Shown here: positions 1 through 6,643 of the stretch, piece by piece
How the letters are laid out: each line of letters begins with the position of its first letter
Position numbering within the stretch: position 1 is the stretch's first letter
Assembly (NCBI GenBank): GCA_002717185.1
Contig: PBDC01000055.1
Span: 12,756-27,087 of the forward strand
Direction: 5' to 3'
Source of the DNA: Rhodospirillaceae bacterium
GTDB lineage: Bacteria; Pseudomonadota; Alphaproteobacteria; UBA8366; GCA-2717185
DNA: 14,332 bases
The notes under the pieces: generated by a model
Database searches by the model: none
Seen by the model: only the letters and a program-made list of their open reading frames with translations
What the model was told of the DNA's origin: nothing
Position numbers and translations under genes: made by a program

Positions 1-725
1 TGTGAGAGGATTTGACTCAAGAAAAGCTTAGTCCGGTCGGACTTTGGATTGTTGAAAAACTCTTCTGGTTCATTTTCTTCGACGACTTCGCCGGCATCCA
101 TGAAGATAACCCTATTTGCTACTTGCCGCGCGAAACCCATTTCGTGCGTAACGACAAGCATCGTCATTCCTGATTCAGCAAGTTCTATCATAACGTCAAG
201 GACCTCTTTAATCATCTCCGGATCAAGAGCAGAGGTTACTTCATCAAAAAGCATAACTTTCGGCTGCATGCATAATGAGCGAGCTATAGCTACACGTTGT
301 TGTTGACCGCCAGAAAGTTGTCCTGGAAACTTTTGTGCCTGCTCAGGAATTTTTACGCGCTCCAGCAAATCCATCGCTAGTTGTTCTGCTTCGATACGAG
401 GCATGTTTCGGACCCAAATGGGGCCTAGGGTACAGTTTTCCAAAACAGACAGGTGAGGAAATAAATTGAAGCTTTGAAATACCATCCCCACATCGCTCCT
501 AATTTCAGCGATATTTTTTAAATTAGAAGTTAGTTCAATTCCGGCGACCTTTATCGAGCCTTTCTGATGTTCTTCCAAGCGATTAATGCAACGTATAAGT
601 GTAGACTTTCCCGATCCTGACGGCCCACATATTACTATTTTTTCACCTACACTTACGTGTAAATTTATGTCTTTAAGAACATGAAATTTGTCAAACCACT
701 TGTGCATCCCATCTATTGCAATCAT
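1..725 (-). CDS. aapP: Amino-acid ABC transporter ATP-binding protein, 3' end cut by window edge
   Basis: This is the ATPase subunit of a polar-amino-acid ABC importer; it would power uptake through the AapQ/AapM permeases at the inner face of the membrane. I translated it by hand from the ATG at 725: 241 residues with no stop before the edge. Such proteins are usually about 240-260 residues and end soon after the FLSQIL-type tail seen here, so little is missing. Visible motifs are Walker [10 protein letters not shown] (residues 34-42), Q-loop glutamine 84, signature LSGGQQQR (137-144), Walker B ending D161-E162 and switch histidine 194. The residue after the catalytic glutamate is valine (DEVTSALDP) rather than the commoner proline, a variant I recall from this family. 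The start is fixed by AGGTG seven bases upstream and an in-frame stop shortly before. It is the last gene of the aapJQMP block, 45 bases after aapM. Confidence 0.93.
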   Translation of the reverse strand, partial: MIAIDGMHKWFDKFHVLKDINLHVSVGEKIVICGPSGSGKSTLIRCINRLEEHQKGSIKVAGIELTSNLKNIAEIRSDVGMVFQSFNLFPHLSVLENCTLGPIWVRNMPRIEAEQLAMDLLERVKIPEQAQKFPGQLSGGQQQRVAIARSLCMQPKVMLFDEVTSALDPEMIKEVLDVMIELAESGMTMLVVTHEMGFARQVANRVIFMDAGEVVEENEPEEFFNNPKSDRTKLFLSQILS

Positions 726-770
726 GGCATAACACCTACTTTCAGAATTTCCGTTGAATATAATCGATGA

Positions 771-1850
771 TTAAACACGGTCAGTACTCAAACGTTTTTC
801 AAGAAATATTGAATAGCGTGACATTGAAAAGCAGCAAATAAAAAAGAAAATTGCTATGAAAATATAAACTTCCATATGCAATCCACCCCATTTCGTATCA
901 GCCAATGAAGATCTTCCAATTCCCAATGGATCAAATAGACCTATAATCACAACTAGGGTAGTGTCTTTGAAAAGGCCAATAAAGGTATTTACAATGCCTG
1001 GGATTGAAACCTTTAAAACTTGTGGCAATACAATCAATCGATGTGTCTTCCAGTAACTTAATCCAATTGCCTGGCTAGCTTCGTATTGCCCTGCCGGAAT
1101 TGCAGCAAGACCGCCTCGAATTACCTCAGCTAAATATGCAGCTGAAAATAATGTAACCATTATTAAAACCCTTAACAGTAGATCAAAAGATGTCCCTGGT
1201 GGTAGGAAGTAATTCAACATCGTCGAAGCTATAAACAGCAAGACAATTAACGGAACACCACGAATAAACTCGATAAAAATTACGCACAGCATTTTAACCG
1301 CTGGAAGGTTTGAGGTGCGGCCTAATGCGAGGAGTATTCCGATAGGTAGGGAGAACGCTACGCCTGTAACCCCCAGAATAATTGTCAGCATTATTCCGCC
1401 AAATAGATCGGTTGTAACTCGTTCTAAACCTAGTCCACCGATTAAGATCCATCCGGCTATAAATGGGAAGGAAATGCTATAAAGAAGAAATTTTTTCCGA
1501 TAAGGTAAATTTTCCACAAAAATCGGAAAAAAGGCTAAAATCAACAATAAAAAAGATAAATTTACCCTCCAATAAAGGTGCTCGGGATAAAACCCATAAA
1601 TGAACATGTTAAGTCTTTTAATAATAAGTGCCCAGCACGCACCTTCCCCTGGAGAAGACATTTCTTTCCAACAGGCATGGCGGCTATCTGCCAGCCAGAC
1701 AGAATTTATTAATGCCCATTCAATTACAGGCGGAATAACTGCTATTAAAATATATATAGCTAAAATAGTTAATGCAGTATCAAAAAATGACGAGAACAAA
1801 TTTTGCCGTAACCATTTTAAAATTCTACTTTGAAAAATTGGGTACAACAT
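771..1850 (-). CDS. aapM: General L-amino-acid ABC transporter permease AapM
   Basis: Inner-membrane permease, 359 residues, second of the two channel subunits of the AapJQMP importer, which in rhizobia takes up many L-amino acids. The N-terminal part (about 20-140) holds several hydrophobic segments and a loop with two cysteines. The binding-protein-dependent permease core follows from about 150, beginning in the TIILGVTG region. It contains the FIRGVPLI motif (195-202) and the EAA-type loop that docks the ATPase (about 242-264, EVIRGG...GQYEASQAIGL). The long N-terminal extension before the core is typical of AapM/BztC-type proteins rather than of small HisM/GlnP permeases. The gene starts 45 bases after the aapQ stop, with a purine-rich GAGAAAG just ahead of the ATG. 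Like aapQ it is AT-rich compared with the genes right of 4443. Choosing AapM over AapQ rests on gene order and EAA-loop character. Confidence 0.92.
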   Translation of the reverse strand: MLYPIFQSRILKWLRQNLFSSFFDTALTILAIYILIAVIPPVIEWALINSVWLADSRHACWKEMSSPGEGACWALIIKRLNMFIYGFYPEHLYWRVNLSFLLLILAFFPIFVENLPYRKKFLLYSISFPFIAGWILIGGLGLERVTTDLFGGIMLTIILGVTGVAFSLPIGILLALGRTSNLPAVKMLCVIFIEFIRGVPLIVLLFIASTMLNYFLPPGTSFDLLLRVLIMVTLFSAAYLAEVIRGGLAAIPAGQYEASQAIGLSYWKTHRLIVLPQVLKVSIPGIVNTFIGLFKDTTLVVIIGLFDPLGIGRSSLADTKWGGLHMEVYIFIAIFFFICCFSMSRYSIFLEKRLSTDRV

Positions 1851-1895
1851 ATCTTTCTCGATACCTTTACGAAACTTTACATAGGTTTATGAACA

Positions 1896-3086
1896 TCATC
1901 TATCCTTGATACGGATGCTTCGGTTATAGATATTCATGAGAAAGGAAATAAATAAGGAGCAAATGAGGTATATCAATAAAACAATTATCATCGTTTCCAT
2001 TTCCTTTCCTGTCTGCATTAAAGAAATTCCACCTAGAGTTGCTACTATATCCATATAGCCGATAGCGATTGCCAAGGATGAATTTTTTGTAAGGTTTAAA
2101 TATTGGCTTGCTAAAGGAGGAATAATAATACGCAATGCTTGGGGTATTACGACAAGTTGAAGTGTTCTATTGGGGGTAAGTCCGATAGCATATGCTGCTT
2201 CTGTTTGACCTTTCTGAATAGCGAGTATCCCTCCTCGTACAATTTCAGCAATGAAAGCAGCCGTGTAATAGGATAATGCAAACCAAAGAGCGAGGTATTC
2301 TGGCTTTATGGCCAAGCCTCCCCTAAAGTTAAAACCACTCAACGTGGGGTATTCTAGGCTAATTGGGCAGCCAAAAGAAAAGAAGGTAATGCTGGTTATA
2401 CTAATAACTATAAGGAAAATAATAGGTAAAATAGGGTAAATTTTTCCTGTTTTCTCCTGCGTTCTTTTTGCCCATATTCGATATCCGAATGCGATTAAAA
2501 TGGAAATGATAAATGCGGATAAGACGTATACAGCACCGACTTCAAAAATAGGCTGTGGGATATAAAACCCACGATTTGTTAGGTGTATAGACTCCGAAAT
2601 CGAAATAGCCTTTTTTGGTACTGGTAAGTTATGAATGATAAGGCTGTGTATTAATATAATGTGCAAAAGTACAGGGACATTACGTGTGAACTCAACAAAT
2701 AAATATGATAATTTGTTGATTAAATAATTTGACGATAAGCGGCATATTCCAAGAATAAAACCGAGAATAGTTGCTAAGAAGATGCCAGTTACCGCGATTA
2801 AGAGTGTATTTAATAATCCAATAAACCCTGCCCAAATATGCGTGTCTGTCGGAGAGTAATCAACAAAAGGCTGGAAGGTTATGTCATAACCTGCAGGATA
2901 AGTAAGGAAGTCAAAGCTAAACTCTTTTCCTACGGATGCTAAATTTATCGCAATATTTTGTAAGATCAAATAAACTAAAAGTAAAACTAATATTAAAGTC
3001 GCTGTTTGTATGAGTAGCGACCTTGTTTTTTGGTCATTAAAAAAATTTAAAACGAAACTAGTTCGTGTGCGTTCCATTGAGGTCAT
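1896..3086 (-). CDS. aapQ: General L-amino-acid ABC transporter permease AapQ
   Basis: Inner-membrane permease, 396 residues, partner of AapM in the transmembrane channel. There is a hydrophobic segment at about 26-48, then a periplasmic stretch containing the FDFLTYPAGYDI signature seen in AapQ/BztB proteins. The permease core starts near 88-115 (GLLNTLLIAVTGIFLATILG). The motif EFTRNVPVLLHI lies at 132-143 and the EAA loop at 281-303 (EIVRGG...GQTEAAYAIGL). A large insertion between about 155 and 265 with extra hydrophobic segments is the usual AapQ feature. Two close starts exist: ATG at 3086 and ATG at 3077 (residue 4). Neither has a convincing Shine-Dalgarno sequence, so translation may be weak or depend on the mRNA end created at the hairpin upstream. 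Base composition is strikingly AT-rich: one 60-base line inside it (2401-2460) has 17 G/C. Confidence 0.92.
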   Translation of the reverse strand: MTSMERTRTSFVLNFFNDQKTRSLLIQTATLILVLLLVYLILQNIAINLASVGKEFSFDFLTYPAGYDITFQPFVDYSPTDTHIWAGFIGLLNTLLIAVTGIFLATILGFILGICRLSSNYLINKLSYLFVEFTRNVPVLLHIILIHSLIIHNLPVPKKAISISESIHLTNRGFYIPQPIFEVGAVYVLSAFIISILIAFGYRIWAKRTQEKTGKIYPILPIIFLIVISITSITFFSFGCPISLEYPTLSGFNFRGGLAIKPEYLALWFALSYYTAAFIAEIVRGGILAIQKGQTEAAYAIGLTPNRTLQLVVIPQALRIIIPPLASQYLNLTKNSSLAIAIGYMDIVATLGGISLMQTGKEMETMIIVLLIYLICSLFISFLMNIYNRSIRIKDR

Positions 3087-3124
3087 ATTTAATGGTATCT
3101 AAAAGAAGCTTTCCGAAAAAGAAT

Positions 3125-3160
3125 AGGGGCATTACCATTTGTTATTTTGGTAACGCCCCT
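3125..3160 (-). terminator. Intercistronic hairpin between aapJ and aapQ
   Basis: Inverted repeat with 12-base arms at 3125-3136 (AGGGGCATTACC) and 3149-3160 (GGTAACGCCCCT) and a 12-base loop. Read as minus-strand RNA the arms pair completely, with one G-U wobble. The repeat begins 37 bases after the aapJ stop. It is followed on the minus strand by ATTCTTTTT, a short T-run offset by about four bases from the stem. It could be a leaky terminator or a 3'-end stabiliser that keeps binding-protein mRNA more abundant than permease mRNA. The structure is seen directly; the role is inferred. Confidence 0.6.
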
Positions 3161-3197
3161 AACTTTACGAACTACTTTTCTGTAGATTATTTTAGAC

Positions 3198-4214
3198 CTA
3201 GCGGAAAGGTGGTGAATATTGCAGTCCACCCTTGGTCCACAGAGCATTTAATTCACGGTTAAGGCCGATGGCAGTTTTCGAGCCAATATTGCGTTCGAAA
3301 ATTTCACCATAATTCCCTACAGCTTTGATAACGTTTTTTGCCCAGTCTTTGTTCAAGCCGAGTTCCTTGCCTTGGCTCCCTTCCATTCCGACAAAACGTT
3401 TGATTTCAGGGTTATTTGTTTTCATCCCAATGCTATCTACATTTGCTTGGGTGATGCCGAGTTCTTCAGCTGTAATCGTTGCATACAGCACCCAACGCAC
3501 GATATCTGCCCACTGGTCATCACCTTGCCTTACAGCTGGGCCTAGAGGTTCTTTGGAGATGATTTCCGGAAGGATTGTATGCTTCTTTGGATCCTTGAAA
3601 GTGGATCGCGTGGCAGCCAAGCCTGACGCATCAGTAGTGTATACGTCGCCCCTTCCTGACAGGTAGCATTGGCGTGCTTCTTCATTGGTTTCAATTGCCA
3701 CGGCTTCGTATTTCATGCCGTTTGATCTGAAATAGTCAGCTAGGTTTAATTCTGTTGTGGTGCCGGTTTGGATACATACAGACGCACCATCAAGTTCTTT
3801 TGCGCTCTTGATGCCCATGCTATTTTTGACCATAAACCCTTGGCCGTCATAGTAGTTCACCCCAAGAAACGTCAATTTTACGCCAACGTCTCGAGAGAAA
3901 GTAATCGTAGTATTTCTCCAAAGGACGTCACCTTCACCTGAGTTTAGCTTTGTAAACCGGGTTTTACCCGTACTTGTTACGGCTTTAATCTTGCTCGCAT
4001 CACCGAGGACAGCAGCGGCTGTCGCGCGGCAGAAGTCAATGTCAAAGCCTTTCCATTTCCCGCTATCATCAGGATAAGCAAATCCAGCAATACCTGTGCT
4101 GACGACACATTTTAGTACACCACGTTTTTTCACGTCTTCAAGTGTGCCTGCGATGGCACTTGAAGACATAATTGCAGCTGTCGCTGCAGCAGCTAAAAAT
4201 CCAAGATATTTCAT
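3198..4214 (-). CDS. aapJ: General L-amino-acid ABC transporter periplasmic binding protein
   Basis: Periplasmic solute-binding protein of the Aap importer, 338 residues, the usual family length of about 340. An N-terminal signal peptide (MKYLGFLAAAATAAIMSSSAIA) with probable cleavage after Ala22 exports it. The mature part matches the family throughout: the GVLKC start, a WKGFDIDFCRA segment, GVNYYDGQGFMV, the TGTTTELNLADYFR block, VYTTDASGLA, LPEIISKEPLGPAVR, and the C-terminal VGNYGEIFERN and LNALWT segments. A family-typical SRNTTW segment appears here as WRNTTITFSRD, a small divergence close to the ligand cleft. It is the first gene of the block, with a strong ribosome binding site and a 228-base leader. 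Its GC content (hand-counted lines of 43-52%) is above that of aapQMP. Exact amino-acid preference cannot be read from the sequence. Confidence 0.95.
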   Translation of the reverse strand: MKYLGFLAAAATAAIMSSSAIAGTLEDVKKRGVLKCVVSTGIAGFAYPDDSGKWKGFDIDFCRATAAAVLGDASKIKAVTSTGKTRFTKLNSGEGDVLWRNTTITFSRDVGVKLTFLGVNYYDGQGFMVKNSMGIKSAKELDGASVCIQTGTTTELNLADYFRSNGMKYEAVAIETNEEARQCYLSGRGDVYTTDASGLAATRSTFKDPKKHTILPEIISKEPLGPAVRQGDDQWADIVRWVLYATITAEELGITQANVDSIGMKTNNPEIKRFVGMEGSQGKELGLNKDWAKNVIKAVGNYGEIFERNIGSKTAIGLNRELNALWTKGGLQYSPPFR

Positions 4215-4221
4215 CCAGAAT

Positions 4222-4229
4222 ACCTCCCT
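4222..4229 (-). promoter_or_regulatory. Strong ribosome binding site of aapJ
   Basis: On the minus strand AGGGAGGT lies seven bases before the aapJ ATG. It is near-perfect, in contrast to the poor sites ahead of aapQ, and fits high expression of the binding protein. Confidence 0.8.
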
Positions 4230-4243
4230 GAATTGTCTCGTTT

Positions 4244-4264
4244 TAAGTTCTAAGTTCTAAGTTC
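4244..4264 (-). repeat. Three tandem copies of a 7-bp unit in the aapJ leader
   Basis: The plus strand reads TAAGTTC three times without a gap or mismatch (4244-4250, 4251-4257, 4258-4264); on the transcribed strand this is GAACTTA repeated. It lies about 30-50 bases upstream of the aapJ start, between the candidate promoter and the ribosome binding site. It could be a slippage-prone microsatellite or a repeated protein or RNA binding site. The repeat is certain; the function is unknown. Confidence 0.75.
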
Positions 4265-4287
4265 TACCATGTGTTAAAGCATGTCTA

Positions 4288-4316
4288 AATTTATCTTATC
4301 AGTCATACGATCCCAA
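4288..4316 (-). promoter_or_regulatory. Candidate sigma-70 promoter of aapJQMP
   Basis: On the minus strand TTGGGA (4316-4311) and TAAATT (4293-4288) are separated by 17 bases, giving a plausible -35/-10 pair. It would leave a 5' leader of about 65 bases carrying the 7-bp repeats. Both boxes are imperfect and other AT-rich matches exist in this gap, so this is only a candidate. Confidence 0.25.
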
Positions 4317-4414
4317 CAGCAGGTAAGATCTATATTCATTTTTATAGACGGAAACAGTAAAACAGCCTTTGAATGAAAAAAGCAATCGCCGAATCTGGTA
4401 TTGGAGCGAAAATC

Positions 4415-4443
4415 AGTTAATTTTACGTTAACTTAAATAAGTT
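4415..4443 (-). terminator. AT-rich inverted repeats after the acyl-CoA synthetase gene
   Basis: Two small dyads lie at and just after the stop codon of the synthetase gene: AACTT-AAAT-AAGTT (4430-4443) and AGTTAA-N7-TTAACT (4415-4433). They overlap, so only one can form at a time. On the minus strand the second is followed by GATTTTCGC. The stems are short and AT-rich, so this is a weak terminator candidate; it could equally be an operator for the aap genes. The rest of 4265-4414 shows nothing else I can support. Confidence 0.25.
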
Positions 4444-6638
4444 TAACCTGCAGTATTGATTGAATAAAAACTTTCATGATGTTTCAATCCACGGAGGGCG
4501 GCAGCTGCGTTGGTCAATTCATCGAATACAGGGATACAGCTGTCTAGGGCGATTAACCTGCACTGACGTTTGCGCTCGTCGATATCAGCACGTCCATCTG
4601 AGCGAAGTACCAGGAGAAAGTGCGTCCGGTCTGTATGGGCTTTTCGGATCCGGTTCGCAGCAGCAAGCATGTTTTCAACAATCGAATTGTCACCGCCGTC
4701 AATATGGCTCCACATGACGGGGAGATTGATGTGCAAGATGAAGGCATCGAATGTTTCATTTTCGTAGACGCTCTTCATAATTTCCCCACATACGGCGCCA
4801 TCTTTTTGGCGAAGCGTGCCGATCGGAGCGTCAATCGGGTTCGCGATACTAGTGCCTGGAGGCATTTTCATTGCTGCCAGGGCATCAATTGTTGCTTTCC
4901 CGAATGGTTCGATTTCAATTCCACATTCTGCGAAGACGTCAACTGCCAACACACTGGTGCCACCGCCATTCCCGAAAAGCGCAGCCCGTTTTGTTGGAAA
5001 TGCTATCCGTGGCTTCAGTAGTTGGAAGGCCAAAAGTGTATCAATGAAAGTCTCCAAATCATCGACGAGAACGGCACCGGTTTGCCGTGACAAGGCCTCC
5101 CAAAGACGTCTGTCGCCCGCCAGAGCCCCCGTATGGGAAACAGCTGCCTTGTGTCCAAGCGCGGTTCGACCGCCCTTTAAAATAACGACTGGTTTCTTCG
5201 CCTTTGCACGTCGCAACAGTTCAAAGAAACGACGACCCTCTTTCACACCTTCAAGATACATGCCGATGACTTGGGTTTCGGGATCGGCAAGGTAGAATTC
5301 TAACAGATCAGCCGGGCCAAGGTCGGCGCAATTACCGAGCGTCATCACTCCACTGAAGCGGAGGCCTCGTTCCTGGCCTCGGCGAATGATGTCAATGCCA
5401 AGCCCGCCGCTCTGTGTGCAGACACCTACTGAACCGAGTTCCGATGACGCACCATGTGTCAGGGTGAGATTACCGCGAGGTGAATACCCGCCGTTACAAT
5501 TTGGGCCAAGTAGCCTGACCCCGGCTTTCTGTGAGGCGCAAACTAAGCTCTTTTGGAGGTGTTCGCTGCCTGGTGTTTCGGCGAAACCTGCTGCGAGGAC
5601 ATGCGCGAAGCGGACATTGCCATTTGCTGCCGAGATGGCGTCTGAAACACGGGCGGCGGGGATCGCTATATAGGCATAATCCACCGGTTCTGGCGTCTTT
5701 CCTAACGAGGCAAAAGTACGCAGCCCTTCAATCTCCTTGGCTGAGGGATGAATTGGAAATATGGCGCCTTTAAAACCGAAATCGCGTAACTGGCTGATAT
5801 AGGTGTTTGCCCTGTTGGTGCTTGACGCTGAAGCGCCGACGACGGCAATACTGCGCGGCTTAAACAACGGGGTGAAGGAATCGCAAACTTCCGTATCTTC
5901 CTTGTAGTGGAAAGAATGCGATTGAGTGTTTTCGGTCATATTTAGAACTATATGTGCGTCTGCCGCGACGGCTTCAGACGGCGTGGCGATAAGAGGATTA
6001 ATGTCGATTTCCGCAATTTGATCGCGATATTGCCAAAGCAGTCCGTCTTTGCCGCCAATGGCGCACAAGGCATTGATGACAGCCTCCCGGTCGATACGCT
6101 GTTGTCCGCGGGCACCGTCTAGCATTGGCGCGGCGATGAGCTCGTCAAGCATCGCTTCCGCATCGAAATGGTTAATCGGGCAAATTCTAAAGGTGATATC
6201 CTTAAAGATTTCTACGAATACGCCGCCTAGACCGACCATTAATACGGGGCCGAACTGCGCATCTGTCAGGCCGCCGATCACCAATTCCTGGCCGGCCGTC
6301 GCCATTTCTTCGATAAGGTAGCCATCAATCCGAGCGCGATTGGCATTCAAAGATGCTTTGATCTCATCGATGGCCTTTTTGACGGCTATTTCGTCTGGGA
6401 GTGCCAAATGCACCGCACCTATATCCGATTTATGCACGACATCACGAGACATGCCCTTAACAGCGAAAGGTGCTTGCAATTCTGCACAAGCGCTTTCTAC
6501 TTGGCTGCTGTTCGTTACGACGATACCGCGTGGCACGGTGATACCGATCTCGGCTAATACACGCTTGCCCTCGTTTTCATCTATCAGGTTACGACCATCG
6601 CGCCGGGTCGCATTGATAAGGCTTCGAATGTTGGACAC
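4443..6638 (-). CDS. NDP-forming acyl-CoA synthetase, ATP-grasp half first
   Basis: Single-chain acyl-CoA synthetase of the ADP/NDP-forming type, 731 residues, which interconverts an organic acid, CoA and ATP with acyl-CoA, ADP and phosphate through phosphohistidine intermediates. The ATP-grasp (beta) half is N-terminal, about 15-235, with HKSDIGAV (69-76) carrying the conserved histidine and EIDINPL (210-216) as the metal-binding end. The CoA-binding and ligase (alpha) half follows: a Rossmann start at 260-271 (KPRSIAVVGASA), LLGPNC (376-381), and the phosphohistidine loop SHTGALAGD with His502. Many bacterial members, such as PatZ, have alpha before beta; this one is reversed, and no acetyltransferase domain is fused. 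The start is GTG at 6638, five bases after the carboxyltransferase stop, with no clear Shine-Dalgarno site, so translation is probably coupled. It is the last gene of the operon beginning at 9386. The acid substrate is unknown; acetate is not implied. Confidence 0.9.
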   Translation of the reverse strand: MSNIRSLINATRRDGRNLIDENEGKRVLAEIGITVPRGIVVTNSSQVESACAELQAPFAVKGMSRDVVHKSDIGAVHLALPDEIAVKKAIDEIKASLNANRARIDGYLIEEMATAGQELVIGGLTDAQFGPVLMVGLGGVFVEIFKDITFRICPINHFDAEAMLDELIAAPMLDGARGQQRIDREAVINALCAIGGKDGLLWQYRDQIAEIDINPLIATPSEAVAADAHIVLNMTENTQSHSFHYKEDTEVCDSFTPLFKPRSIAVVGASASSTNRANTYISQLRDFGFKGAIFPIHPSAKEIEGLRTFASLGKTPEPVDYAYIAIPAARVSDAISAANGNVRFAHVLAAGFAETPGSEHLQKSLVCASQKAGVRLLGPNCNGGYSPRGNLTLTHGASSELGSVGVCTQSGGLGIDIIRRGQERGLRFSGVMTLGNCADLGPADLLEFYLADPETQVIGMYLEGVKEGRRFFELLRRAKAKKPVVILKGGRTALGHKAAVSHTGALAGDRRLWEALSRQTGAVLVDDLETFIDTLLAFQLLKPRIAFPTKRAALFGNGGGTSVLAVDVFAECGIEIEPFGKATIDALAAMKMPPGTSIANPIDAPIGTLRQKDGAVCGEIMKSVYENETFDAFILHINLPVMWSHIDGGDNSIVENMLAAANRIRKAHTDRTHFLLVLRSDGRADIDERKRQCRLIALDSCIPVFDELTNAAAALRGLKHHESFYSINTAG

Positions 6639-6643
6639 GGACG

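Noticed and set aside
161..170. Loss of function in the ATPase from valine after the Walker B glutamate (protein residue 163)
   Set aside because: The catalytic glutamate itself is intact, and DEVTSALDP occurs in this transporter family to my knowledge, so it is a normal variant. The span given is protein numbering, not bases.
49..306. Plus-strand ORF of 85 codons
   Set aside because: It lies wholly antisense to the ATPase gene, whose minus-strand reading carries all ABC motifs.
4816..5295. Plus-strand ORF of 159 codons and several neighbours inside the synthetase gene
   Set aside because: They are antisense to a gene with clear domain motifs; long antisense ORFs are expected in GC-rich coding DNA. 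The products resemble no family.
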